Shown piece after piece: positions 8,778 through 18,177 of a DNA stretch of 64,000 bases. The DNA is from an uncultured Bacillota bacterium (GTDB taxonomy: Bacteria > Bacillota > Clostridia > Oscillospirales > Oscillospiraceae). The stretch lies in NCBI GenBank assembly GCA_947172355.1, contig CAMWBA010000002.1, positions 1 to 64,000 on the forward strand. The letters are read 5' to 3'. Both the position numbers and the translations under genes were made by a program. How positions within the stretch are numbered: the first letter of the stretch is position 1; the number at the start of each line of letters is the position of its first letter. The notes under the pieces were generated by a model. It did not search any database, was not told the origin of the DNA, and worked only from the letters and a program-made list of their open reading frames with translations.

Positions 8778-9923
8778 CTAGTAAGTAAAAATCTCCGCAG
8801 CTTGTTTCATGTGTTCCACAATCGACACCGAGAATGGGCACCGGCTCTCACAGGCACGGCAGGAGATGCACTCCCCGGCGTGGTGGGGAAGGACCGCGTA
8901 GTGCTCCCGCACCGTCTCGGGGACCTGCCCTTGAGCTTTGGCCAGATTGAGGAACTTGGTCACCGCTGCCACGTCGATTCCGCGGGGACAAGGGGCACAG
9001 TGGCCGCAGTACATACAGTGGCCGGTCCAGCTGATTTTCGGCATGGCAGCAAAGGCGGTAGCGTAGTCCTTTTCGTGGGCGGGGGCATCCTCATAAGCGG
9101 CGCACTGGACCAGCTCATCCACCGTCCAAGCGCCCGCCATGACGCAGGCCACCCCGGGCCTGGTGAGGGCGTAGTGCAGACACTGGAAGGGGGTGAGGGC
9201 CACCCCGGCGGGGGAGTACTGGCTCAGCAGGTCGCCGCCGCCAAAGGCTTTCATTACGGTTACGCCCACACCCTGGCGCTGGCAGCTCTCATAGAGGGAC
9301 TGGCGCTGGGGGTCCATATTGACCAGCTGCTTTTCATAGGCGGACTCCGCCCACAGCTGCTCCACATCCTCGCCGGCGGGCTGGAGATCGTAGCAGGGGT
9401 TGACGCTGAACATGAGCACATCTACCAGCCCGCTGTCCACCGCCGCCCGGCCCACCTCCGGGTTGTGGCTGGACAGGCCGATGCAGCCGATTTTCCCGAC
9501 CGCTTTCAGCTCCTGGGCGTAGGCCATCACCGGGCCGTTTACAACCTCCCGCCAGTCGGACAGGGCGTCGGAGTAGTGGATCATACCAATTTCGATGTGG
9601 TCCGTGTTCAGCAGGCGAAGCATCTCCTCAAAGCCGGCTTTCACCTTGGCGATGTCCCGGGTGCGCAGATACTGGCCGTTCTCCCAGATGGAGCACAGGT
9701 GAGACTGGAGTACGAATTTGTCCCGCCGTCCCTCCAAAGCCCGGCCCAGATTGGCCCGGACCTCCGGGTTGGAGGTGTACAGGTCGATGCAGTTGATCCC
9801 CAGCGCCTCCATTTTGTCCACAAATTCCTTCACCTGGTCATAGCTCTTGCCCACAAGTCCCTCACAGCCCATAGCAATCTCGCTGACCTTCAGACCGGTG
9901 CGGCCCAATGTACGGTAATTCAT
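8778..9923 (-). CDS. aldo/keto reductase with C-terminal 4Fe-4S domain
   Basis: MNYRTLGRTGLKVSEIAMGCEG; C-terminal CMYCGHCAPCPRGIDV and CISCRACESRCPFSV. Confidence 0.92.
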   Translation of the reverse strand: MNYRTLGRTGLKVSEIAMGCEGLVGKSYDQVKEFVDKMEALGINCIDLYTSNPEVRANLGRALEGRRDKFVLQSHLCSIWENGQYLRTRDIAKVKAGFEEMLRLLNTDHIEIGMIHYSDALSDWREVVNGPVMAYAQELKAVGKIGCIGLSSHNPEVGRAAVDSGLVDVLMFSVNPCYDLQPAGEDVEQLWAESAYEKQLVNMDPQRQSLYESCQRQGVGVTVMKAFGGGDLLSQYSPAGVALTPFQCLHYALTRPGVACVMAGAWTVDELVQCAAYEDAPAHEKDYATAFAAMPKISWTGHCMYCGHCAPCPRGIDVAAVTKFLNLAKAQGQVPETVREHYAVLPHHAGECISCRACESRCPFSVSIVEHMKQAAEIFTY

Positions 9924-10003
9924 GGGGTTCCTCCTTACAATATTCTGCGAAACAGCTTATCACTTAAAGTTGGGTTTAAGTCAAGAGGGAGTTTCCAGGT
10001 TCG

Positions 10004-10032
10004 TTGACGTGCAAGGTTTACGGTGGTATAAT
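10004..10032 (+). promoter_or_regulatory. sigma-A type promoter for the sirtuin/WYL genes
   Basis: TTGACG-N17-TATAAT, about 35 nt upstream of the start. Confidence 0.8.
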
Positions 10033-10067
10033 TGGAGCGATAAAGTAAAATTTAGGGGGGACTTCCC

Positions 10068-10793
10068 GTGGATGAAAAAATCAAAACCTTACAGCAGTGG
10101 ATTGACGAAAGCCGCGCCATCGTCTTTTTCGGCGGGGCGGGGGTATCGACTGAGAGCGGCATTCCGGATTTCCGCAGCGTAGACGGGCTGTACAACCAGA
10201 AGTACGCCTGGCCCCCGGAGGAGATTTTAAGCCGCACCTTTTTCAACGCCCGGCCTGAGGAGTTTTACCGTTTCTACCGGGACAAGATGCTCTGTCTGGA
10301 TGCCCAGCCCAACGCCGCCCACCAAAAGCTGGCGGAGCTGGAGGCGGCGGGCAAGCTGCGCTCCATCGTCACCCAGAACATCGACGGCCTCCACCAGAAG
10401 GCGGGGTCGAAGCGGGTGTGGGAGCTCCACGGCTCAGTCCACCGCAACTACTGCATGGAATGCCGCAAACCTTACCCGGTGGAGGATATCAAGGCGGGGC
10501 AGGGGGTGCCGAAGTGTACCTGCGGCGGCACGGTCAAGCCCGATGTGGTGCTCTATGAGGAGAGCTTGGACAGCGCTACCATGGAAGGGGCGGTAATGGA
10601 TATCCGCTCCGCCGACCTGCTTATCATCGGCGGTACCTCCCTGGCGGTGTATCCAGCCGCAGGTCTCATCAACTATTACCGGGGGACACGGCTGGTCCTC
10701 ATCAACAAGAGCGCCACCCCCTATGACGGGCGGGCCAGCCTGGCTATCCAACAGCCCATCGGCCAAGTGCTGGAAGGCATCAAAGTGCGATGA
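10068..10793 (+). CDS. cobB: NAD-dependent protein deacylase, Sir2 family
   Basis: FFGGAGVSTESGIPDFRS, TQNIDGLHQKAGSKRVWELHGS, CMEC...CTCGG zinc site, GTSLAVYPAAGL. Confidence 0.95.
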   Translation: MDEKIKTLQQWIDESRAIVFFGGAGVSTESGIPDFRSVDGLYNQKYAWPPEEILSRTFFNARPEEFYRFYRDKMLCLDAQPNAAHQKLAELEAAGKLRSIVTQNIDGLHQKAGSKRVWELHGSVHRNYCMECRKPYPVEDIKAGQGVPKCTCGGTVKPDVVLYEESLDSATMEGAVMDIRSADLLIIGGTSLAVYPAAGLINYYRGTRLVLINKSATPYDGRASLAIQQPIGQVLEGIKVR

Positions 10794-11695
10794 AAAACGG
10801 CCGCCTCTTTGAAATTCTCTACCTTCTGGTGGAAAAGCGGGCGGTCACGGCCGGAGAACTGGCCAGGCGGCTGGAGGTATCCGAGCGCACCATCTACCGA
10901 GACATAGACGCCCTGTCCGCCGCTGGCATTCCAGTGTTCACCCAAAAGGGACAGGGGGGCGGCATTCGCCTTATGGACCAATTTGTACTGGAGAAGGCGC
11001 TGCTGTCGAAGAGCCAGCAGGATGAGATTCTCTTTGCCCTTCAAGCGATTTTGGCCACAGGAGGTGCAAAAGAACGGGAAACCTTGTCCCAGATGTCTGC
11101 GCTGTTCCGCCGGGAGGGCGGGGATTGGCTTGAGGTAGATTTTTCCGATTGGGGCAGCGGGGCGGCAGAGCGGGAGAATTTTGCTCTAGTCAAACGCTCT
11201 ATTTTAGAACGCAAGCCCCTGTCATTCTCTTACTACAGTTCTGCGGGAGAGCAGAGCCGCAGAACCGTGGAGCCTGCCAAGCTAGTATTTAAAACTGGGT
11301 GCTGGTATCTGTCGGCCTTCTGCCGGACCCGGCAGGACTGGCGTATTTTCCGTCTGGTTCGGATGGAAGCTCTCACACTAGAGGAGGAGAACTGCCCATC
11401 CCGAAAGCCTCCGGAACATCTGGAGGCTCCGCCGCCGGGTGGGTACTGCGGGGTGGAGCTGCGGCTGCGATTTGCTCCTTCGGCCGCGTGGCGGGTACGG
11501 GACTACTTTCATCCAACCCAGATTACACCGCTGGAGGATGACTATTTTGAGGTATTCTGTACCTTTCCGGAGAACCAGTGGCTGCTGTCCTTTCTGCTGT
11601 CCTTTGGCAGTCAGCTGGAAGTGCTGGCCCCAACGTATTGGCGGGACATTCTGGGCAAAGAACTAAAAAAATCTCTGACCGCCTATGAAACTTGA
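10790..11695 (+). CDS. YafY-type HTH/WYL-domain transcriptional regulator
   Basis: RLFEILYLLVEKRAVTAGELARRLEVSERTIYRDIDALSAAGIPVFTQKGQGGGIRL; overlaps sirtuin stop (ATGA). Confidence 0.92.
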   Translation: MKNGRLFEILYLLVEKRAVTAGELARRLEVSERTIYRDIDALSAAGIPVFTQKGQGGGIRLMDQFVLEKALLSKSQQDEILFALQAILATGGAKERETLSQMSALFRREGGDWLEVDFSDWGSGAAERENFALVKRSILERKPLSFSYYSSAGEQSRRTVEPAKLVFKTGCWYLSAFCRTRQDWRIFRLVRMEALTLEEENCPSRKPPEHLEAPPPGGYCGVELRLRFAPSAAWRVRDYFHPTQITPLEDDYFEVFCTFPENQWLLSFLLSFGSQLEVLAPTYWRDILGKELKKSLTAYET

Positions 11696-11776
11696 CATAT
11701 GTTGTCCGATTTGAAAGCGTATCCTAATGTCAAAGACAGGGGAACAGAACCTGTCCAACATAAGGAGGTTTTTTCC

Positions 11777-12070
11777 ATGGAAGAACGGAAATTTTGTCAG
11801 TGCTGCGCCATGCCCTTGGACAAGCCCGAGGATGCAGGCACCGAGGCCGACGGCAGCCTCAGCGGCGACTACTGCTGCTACTGCTACCAGAACGGGGCCT
11901 TTACCGCCCCCGACGCTACGATGGACGACATTATTGCGTTTAACCTAAAATTCAATGAGGAGAACGGACACCCCTTTGGCACCCAGGAGGAGGCCGAGAG
12001 GATGATGCGGGGATGGTTTCCTGCATTGAAGCGATGGAAGGAGATCGGGATAAAAAATAAGGACAACTAA
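11777..12070 (+). CDS. zinc-ribbon domain protein
   Basis: FCQCCAMPLDKPEDAGTEADGSLSGDYCCYCYQNGAF; RBS AAGGAGG upstream of ATG 11777. Confidence 0.8.
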   Translation: MEERKFCQCCAMPLDKPEDAGTEADGSLSGDYCCYCYQNGAFTAPDATMDDIIAFNLKFNEENGHPFGTQEEAERMMRGWFPALKRWKEIGIKNKDN

Positions 12071-12084
12071 GTAAAAAACCAGGA

Positions 12085-12126
12085 ACCAGCGGAGGGCAAG
12101 GCGTATTCGCCTTGCCCTCCGCTGGT
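12085..12126 (+). terminator. intrinsic-terminator-like hairpin
   Basis: ACCAGCGGAGGGCAAGGCG-tatt-CGCCTTGCCCTCCGCTGGT, 19-bp arms, only short T-run after. Confidence 0.75.
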
Positions 12127-12543
12127 TGGTTTCGTGGCACAGAAGCGTCTGCTTTGCATGGAGGATGCTTCTGAGATCCATACCGGCCTGTATTGGTAAA
12201 AAATCGCAGGATTTGGGGCTGAATTGAAAACCGAATGGTGTTTCAATACCGTAAGTCCGACTGGGAGGAGAGGGAACGCAGCAGGAGCAAATCACCAGAA
12301 ACAATCTTTGGTTACAAGAAAAAGATTGTATGCCATCAGATTTTTGGTGTTAGACAACCTCTTTTTTCTTCTTTATAATACCGATTGACAAGGAAGTGGG
12401 AGGAGGGAGCCGAAAATTGGAAAATCTGACCATTCCGGCAAGGATGGGCCTGCGAGAGAAATGAGCTCCTGGCGGTTGGGCGGTTCCGGTCTGTCAGCAG
12501 GGATGCCCGGATTTTTTGCTTTTCGGGGAGGCCATCTCTGGGG

Positions 12544-13500
12544 TTACACATCGGTGTAGGTATCTCGAATGATTTTCAAAAGCCGTTTTTCCGGCAGCGA
12601 GTGGTATTTCCGCTTTAGCCGGTTGGCCACAATCCACTGGGTGCCCAGGTCGGATTTCATATCGAAAATGGTCACCCGCTCCAAAAAAGCGGTGTTGATC
12701 AGGGGGCCGTTGTCAATGAGAAAGCTGTTGGGGCATATGCAGATTCCCAGTCCCTCACAGCACAGTGAAAGCATCGTCAACAGATTTCCGGTGTCCATCA
12801 CGATGTTGGGGGTGAAGCTCTCCTCACGGGCAATCTGGGAAAGGACGCTTCCGGTGAGGGTACTCTCATGGAGACTGACAAAAGGACAAGCGGCAAAGGT
12901 GCGCAGAGAGAGGGCGGTTTGGGTCTCGGGCATGGACTCGCAGTCAGGCAGCGTCTCCAAAATGGAGTTGGGCACCACAATTTTGGTTCGTTCCAGGTAG
13001 AGCTTGTTGGATTCTATGCGCTCGGAATCCTCTGTTTCAAAACCCAAATTGAGATCGGTCCGGCCCCGGAGCAGTTCCTGTGAGATCTCGTTGGTGCTTC
13101 CTTCGACCAGATGGACCTTGACATAGGGAAATTCCTGATGAAAGCGGGCCAGCACCCGGGGCAGAAGGATGGTTCCCCGAGAGATGGGGACGCCGATGGC
13201 GATATTTCCCTGCTGGCAGTCCAGCAAACTGGCCAGCTTTTTTTCCAGAAATTCCTTTTCCGCCATGATAACATGGGCACTTTTGGCAAATTCTTCCCCG
13301 GCAAAGGTGAGACGAAGGGGCGGTTCCCGATAGAACAGCTGAAGGCCGCACTCGGTCTCCAGTTTGTGGATGTGGGCACTGAGGGACTGCTGGGAGATGT
13401 GCAGCTTAGCGGCGGAACGGGAGAAGCTGAGATCCTCCGCCAATACCAGAAAATACTTTAAGTTTAGAAAATTCAAAGAATGGACCTCGCTTTCTATCAA
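12544..13500 (-). CDS. LysR family transcriptional regulator
   Basis: LNLKYFLVLAEDLSFSRSAAKLHISQQSLSAHIHKLETECGLQLFYR. Confidence 0.92.
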   Translation of the reverse strand: MIESEVHSLNFLNLKYFLVLAEDLSFSRSAAKLHISQQSLSAHIHKLETECGLQLFYREPPLRLTFAGEEFAKSAHVIMAEKEFLEKKLASLLDCQQGNIAIGVPISRGTILLPRVLARFHQEFPYVKVHLVEGSTNEISQELLRGRTDLNLGFETEDSERIESNKLYLERTKIVVPNSILETLPDCESMPETQTALSLRTFAACPFVSLHESTLTGSVLSQIAREESFTPNIVMDTGNLLTMLSLCCEGLGICICPNSFLIDNGPLINTAFLERVTIFDMKSDLGTQWIVANRLKRKYHSLPEKRLLKIIRDTYTDV

Positions 13501-13560
13501 CAGCGGTTAAAAAGTTAGGCCGTGTTTCAAACAGGCACTAGAGAAAGGAGAACTAAAGTT

Positions 13561-14859
13561 GTGGACAAAAAGCAGTATGAAAATCACCGAAACATATTAA
13601 TCGGTGAGCTGAAGGTGGCCTTGGGATGCACTGAGCCCATCGCCATCGCTTACGCAGGGGCCAAGGCCCGGGAGGTACTGGGGGTTATGCCGCAGTCCTG
13701 CGCTGTGCGCTGCAGCGGAAACATGGTGAAAAATGTAAAGGGTGTGGTCGTACCAAACTCCAACGGCCTGCGGGGGATTGCGGTCGCTGCTGTGCTGGGA
13801 ATTGTGGGAGGCAATCCAGATTTGGAACTGGCTGTGTTGGAGGAGGTTACCGATGCACACCGGAAGACCGTAAAAAAGCTGTTGGAGGAGGACTTCTGCG
13901 ACTGCATACTGGCTGAGGGTGTGGAAAACTTGTATGTGGAGGTGGAAGTCCGGGCCGAAGACCAGAGTGCCTCGGTAGAGATTCAGGAGTACCACAGCAA
14001 CATTACCCGAATTGTAAAAAACGGGACGGTTCTGCTGCAAAAGGAGCAGGAGAAGAAAGCGGACGAGGGGGCGCCGGCGGACAAGAGCAAAATCAACCTG
14101 CGCTCCATTTTGGAGTTTGCCGACACGCTGGAGGTGGCCGATGTTGAGGATGTCATATCCAGGCAGTTTGACTACAATATTAGCATATCAAAGGAAGGAT
14201 TGCAAGGCAATTGGGGGGTACAGGCGGGAAAAACCCTGCTCAGCCAAGAGAAGGAACCCAGCCTGCGTATCCGTGCCCGGGCGGCGGCGGCGGCAGGCAG
14301 CGACGCCCGGATGGGCGGCTGTCCTTTGCCGGTGGTCATCAACTCGGGCAGCGGAAATCAGGGGATTACTCTGGCCCTGCCCCTTCACACCTATGCCGAA
14401 GCGTATCAATTCCCAATGGACATCCGTATCCGGGCATTGGCTCTGGCCAACCTCATTGCCGTCCACCAGAAAAAGTATATTGGCCAGCTGTCAGCCTACT
14501 GCGGAGCGGTGAGCGCCGCCACCGCGTCGGCCTGCGGCATCGCCTATATGCTGATGTACAAAACACACAGCCGAGAGGAGATCTATCAAGTCATAGGCGA
14601 TACCATCACCAACAGCATCTGTACCATCGGCGGTATGGTGTGCGACGGAGCCAAGTCCAGCTGCGCCACCAAGATCAGTGCCGCGGTAGAAACAGCCCTT
14701 ACCTCTATGGAACTGGCGATGGAAGGACATGTTTTCCAGCCCAAAGAGGGCTTGACAATGGATCATGTTGAGGATACCATTTGTGCAGTAGGCCGTATGG
14801 GACGGCAGGGGATGCTGGGCACCGACCTGGAAATTATCCATATTATGCTGGGCAAATAG
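13561..14859 (+). CDS. L-cysteine desulfidase / serine dehydratase alpha-like family (UPF0597/CyuA-like)
   Basis: LKVALGCTEPIAIAYAGAKARE, CSGNMVKNVKGVVVPNS, GSGNQGITLALP, GMVCDGAKSSCATKI; GTG start after GAAAGGAG. Confidence 0.88.
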   Translation: MDKKQYENHRNILIGELKVALGCTEPIAIAYAGAKAREVLGVMPQSCAVRCSGNMVKNVKGVVVPNSNGLRGIAVAAVLGIVGGNPDLELAVLEEVTDAHRKTVKKLLEEDFCDCILAEGVENLYVEVEVRAEDQSASVEIQEYHSNITRIVKNGTVLLQKEQEKKADEGAPADKSKINLRSILEFADTLEVADVEDVISRQFDYNISISKEGLQGNWGVQAGKTLLSQEKEPSLRIRARAAAAAGSDARMGGCPLPVVINSGSGNQGITLALPLHTYAEAYQFPMDIRIRALALANLIAVHQKKYIGQLSAYCGAVSAATASACGIAYMLMYKTHSREEIYQVIGDTITNSICTIGGMVCDGAKSSCATKISAAVETALTSMELAMEGHVFQPKEGLTMDHVEDTICAVGRMGRQGMLGTDLEIIHIMLGK

Positions 14860-14921
14860 CTGCCTGGAAGGTGGAAAAACGAGAACCCCAAATAGAGATA
14901 AAACGAAAAGAGGAGTATCTG

Positions 14922-16859
14922 ATGGAAAACGTGACATCCAAAACATTTTACCGGTTCCGCTATGTCAGTGACCCCCGCCTGTCCCCGGATGCAAAGATCA
15001 TTGCCTTTATGGTCAAGCGGGTCAATCCTGGGAAAAACGGATATGACAGCGACATTTACCTCCACACCGGCGGCGTGAGCCGGCGGCTGACGCAGGGGGG
15101 AGATGTGAACAGCTTTTTGTGGCAGAACAATGATACCATTTTGTTTTCCTCCGCCCGGGACCCCAGAGACCAAAAGCGGGTGAAGGAGGGAGAACCCCTC
15201 ACGGTCTTTTACCGGATTACCCTGTCCACTGGCGAGGTGGAGCGGGCCTTTGAACTGCCCCTCCAGTCCGCCCAGCTGACCCTGGTGAAAGAGGACCTGT
15301 TCCTGGTCCATGGCCGGTATGACAATAATGTGCTCCGGCCCGGAGAGGAGCGGGGCGCTGTTACCACCCTGAGCGAGATCCCCTACTGGGGCGAATTTGG
15401 CCTGGGCTATACCAGTAAAACCCGAAACCGCCTGTACCGGTATGACAGCCGTACCGGGGAGCTGGAACCCATTACCGCTCCGCTGTTCGAGGTGGTGAAG
15501 CACCAGTATGCCGACGGGAAGCTCGCCATTTTGGGGATGGAGTATAACGCCAAGGGCACCCGGCTGTACTCTCTGTCCTGCTACGATGTCGAGACGCGGA
15601 AGCTGACCCTTCTTATTCCCCAGGACACCATGCACATCTTCGGCTGTGTTCCCTTTGGAGACGAGATCCTGTTCATGGGCAACACCGCCACCCCCTATGA
15701 ACATGACCGGGAAAACAATAACTTCTACCGGATGCCCGCAGCCGGCGGCGAGTTCAAGCTGATTATGGAATACGACCACAACACCGGCGGCGGCAACGGC
15801 ACCACCGATGCCAAGATGGGCGGCGGCAAGGGCTTCCAGCGGGTGGGGGACCGGCTGTATCTGCTGTCTACCCGGGAGGACAGAATCGGCCTGTATTCCA
15901 TCAACCTCGATGGCGATTGGCGGGAGGAGGACAGCAGGCAGGGACTGATTTTCAGTTTTGATATCCGGGGCGGGCGCACCGTCACCTGTGCCATGTATGG
16001 CGAAAAGCTGGCCGAGCTGTATGAAAACGGGGAGCAGATCACCCACTTTAATGACGAGGTGCTGGCCGGCCTGTCCCTGTCGGTCCCCGCCTACCAGGAG
16101 GTCCGTACCGGAGACGGCTATGACATTCACGGCTGGGTGATGAAGCCTGTGGACTATCAGGAGGGGAAGACATACCCCGCCATTCTCCACATTCACGGCG
16201 GTCCGCCCACCATCTTCTCTGATGTGTTCCACTGTGAACATCAGCTCTGGGCTAACGAGGGGTACTTTGTCATTTTCTGCAACCCCAGAGGCAGCGACGG
16301 CCGGGGCTTCGACTTCCGCAACCTGACCGGGAAATACGGCGATTGGGACTATCACAGCATTATGGACTATCTGGACGGCATCCTGGAGCGATACCCGGCG
16401 ATTGACCCTAAACGGCTGGGAGTGACAGGGGGCAGCTATGGCGGCTATATGACCAACTGGATCATCGGCCATACCGACCGGTTTGCCGCCGCGGTGAGCC
16501 AGCGCTCCATCTCGGATTGGGTGACCTTTGAGTATACGGCAATCCGGGGCTACTATCACAGTATTTACAAGCACGGCACCCGGGCCGGAGAGAATCCAGA
16601 CCTGCTGTGGGACTGCTCCCCGCTGAAATACGCGGAGCGCTCCACAACGCCAACCCTGTTCATCCACTCGGACAACGACCATGTGTGCTGGCTGAGCGAG
16701 GGATTGACCATGTTTGCCGCCTTGAAAACGGCCGGCTGTCCGGCTCAGATCTGTATCTTCCACGGAGAGAACCACGAGCTGTCCCGCTCCGGCAAACCCA
16801 CCAACCGTATCCGCCGAATGGACGAAATTCTCAACTGGTTTCAGACATATTTGAAGTAA
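14922..16859 (+). CDS. S9 family peptidase (prolyl oligopeptidase / acylaminoacyl peptidase type)
   Basis: LHIHGGPPT, GVTGGSYGGYMTNWIIGHTDRF, DNDHVCW, FHGENHELSRSGKP catalytic motifs. Confidence 0.93.
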   Translation: MENVTSKTFYRFRYVSDPRLSPDAKIIAFMVKRVNPGKNGYDSDIYLHTGGVSRRLTQGGDVNSFLWQNNDTILFSSARDPRDQKRVKEGEPLTVFYRITLSTGEVERAFELPLQSAQLTLVKEDLFLVHGRYDNNVLRPGEERGAVTTLSEIPYWGEFGLGYTSKTRNRLYRYDSRTGELEPITAPLFEVVKHQYADGKLAILGMEYNAKGTRLYSLSCYDVETRKLTLLIPQDTMHIFGCVPFGDEILFMGNTATPYEHDRENNNFYRMPAAGGEFKLIMEYDHNTGGGNGTTDAKMGGGKGFQRVGDRLYLLSTREDRIGLYSINLDGDWREEDSRQGLIFSFDIRGGRTVTCAMYGEKLAELYENGEQITHFNDEVLAGLSLSVPAYQEVRTGDGYDIHGWVMKPVDYQEGKTYPAILHIHGGPPTIFSDVFHCEHQLWANEGYFVIFCNPRGSDGRGFDFRNLTGKYGDWDYHSIMDYLDGILERYPAIDPKRLGVTGGSYGGYMTNWIIGHTDRFAAAVSQRSISDWVTFEYTAIRGYYHSIYKHGTRAGENPDLLWDCSPLKYAERSTTPTLFIHSDNDHVCWLSEGLTMFAALKTAGCPAQICIFHGENHELSRSGKPTNRIRRMDEILNWFQTYLK

Positions 16860-16909
16860 GAGCAACAATAGGAAGGGAGGTTTTCCATATCAAGGACCAG
16901 GGAAACACC

Positions 16910-17761
16910 GTGCAGTTTAACAAGCAGAAGGCGGTGCTGTATATTTTGATCTCCTCCTTCGGCTTTGCCAGCATGAACATGCTGGTAAAGCTGTCCGGAG
17001 ATCTGCCTTTGATGCAAAAGAGTTTCTTTCGAAACTTGATTGCAGCCATCGTGGCTGCCGTCACCATGGCGAAAATGGGAACGTCGTTCCGGGTGAAGCG
17101 AGAAAACTGGATTGCGATGCTGGCTCGCTCCGCCTTTGGAACCATCGGGCTGGTGTGCAATTATTATGCGATACAATATATGATTCTGCCTGATTCCACA
17201 ATTTTAGCCAAACTCAGCCCCTTTTTTACCATTTTGTTTTCTTGGGTTCTGCTGCGGGAACGGGTGAAACCCCGACAGTGGGCGGCGATTACCATTTCAT
17301 TTTTTGGATGTACGCTGGTGATCCAGCCCAGTTTTTCCAGCGGACAAAGTTTTCCTGCCTTGGTGGCTATTTTAGGCGGTGCAGCCGCCGGCATTGCCTA
17401 CACCTATGTGCGGATGCTGACCCAGCGGGGAGAAGAGAAGACCATGATTATCTTCTGCTTCTCTGCATTCTCCTGTCTGGTGTCCGTTCCCTTTCTTCTG
17501 CTGGACTTTGCTCCTATGACCCTGCCCCAGCTGCTGTTCCTGATCGGCTCTGGTGTGGCGGCCGCCGTTGGACAGTTTGGAATGACCAATGCCTATGCCC
17601 TGGCTCCCGGCCGCTTTTTGGGTCCCTTTGAGTACTCCCAGCTGCTATTCAGCGCACTGTACAGCTTTTTCATCTTTGCGGAGCTGCCCACTTCTGTGGG
17701 GGTGCTGGGCTACTTTGTGATTCTGGCCGTCTCCATCTGGATGCTGACAAGCGAAGAATAG
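16910..17761 (+). CDS. DMT superfamily (EamA) transporter
   Basis: ten hydrophobic segments; IALMLARSAFGTIGLVCNYYAIQYMILPDSTILAKLSPFFTILFSW-type EamA repeat; GTG start proposed (start uncertain). Confidence 0.85.
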   Translation: MQFNKQKAVLYILISSFGFASMNMLVKLSGDLPLMQKSFFRNLIAAIVAAVTMAKMGTSFRVKRENWIAMLARSAFGTIGLVCNYYAIQYMILPDSTILAKLSPFFTILFSWVLLRERVKPRQWAAITISFFGCTLVIQPSFSSGQSFPALVAILGGAAAGIAYTYVRMLTQRGEEKTMIIFCFSAFSCLVSVPFLLLDFAPMTLPQLLFLIGSGVAAAVGQFGMTNAYALAPGRFLGPFEYSQLLFSALYSFFIFAELPTSVGVLGYFVILAVSIWMLTSEE

Positions 17762-17811
17762 TCCTTGATAACGGGGAACGTCCCCAATAAAACGGAATAT
17801 TTGACAAACGG

Positions 17812-17843
17812 CCTCCTGTGCAGAACGGCAGCTGCACAGGAGG
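17812..17843 (+). terminator. intrinsic terminator
   Basis: CCTCCTGTGCAG-aacggcag-CTGCACAGGAGG followed by TTTTGTTG. Confidence 0.85.
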
Positions 17844-17967
17844 TTTTGTTGTGTATAAATATGCAGTTATTTGTATAATTTGGAGTGCTGCGCTGAGATA
17901 TAAGAAACGAAATGCAGCAATTTATTCGGTTACAAGGGATTGGTTGTGAGGCATCTGAGAAAAGATG

Positions 17968-17996
17968 TTGGACGGTATTTATAAGTTTTGTTATAC
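17968..17996 (+). promoter_or_regulatory. promoter of the peptide ABC transporter operon
   Basis: TTGGAC-N17-TTATAC; leaves an approximately 175-nt leader before the solute-binding protein. Confidence 0.55.
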
Positions 17997-18177
17997 TGAA
18001 TTTGGTCAATTTGCTAAGAATAACGCCTCATTCTTTACAATCCAACATGGCTGTGGGGGAGTCTGTCTGCAAAGCCGGTATTGTGTGGTATCATTCCGCA
18101 GCCTGTTTTATGTGTGCGTACAACTCAGGCAGAATTTCTGCATGGGGCTGTATGATGTAAATTAAGGAGGACAGAAA

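Noticed and set aside
8748-10007. 419-aa plus-strand ORF
   Set aside because: Antisense to the aldo/keto reductase with its clear AKR and 4Fe-4S motifs.
14763-16868. 701-aa minus-strand ORF
   Set aside because: Exact antisense shadow of the S9 peptidase gene, which has clear catalytic motifs, RBS and start. The shadow is a GC-codon artefact.
17912-18160. 82-aa ORF in the leader upstream of the solute-binding protein
   Set aside because: No RBS, odd composition, and overlaps the predicted promoter. More likely untranslated leader.
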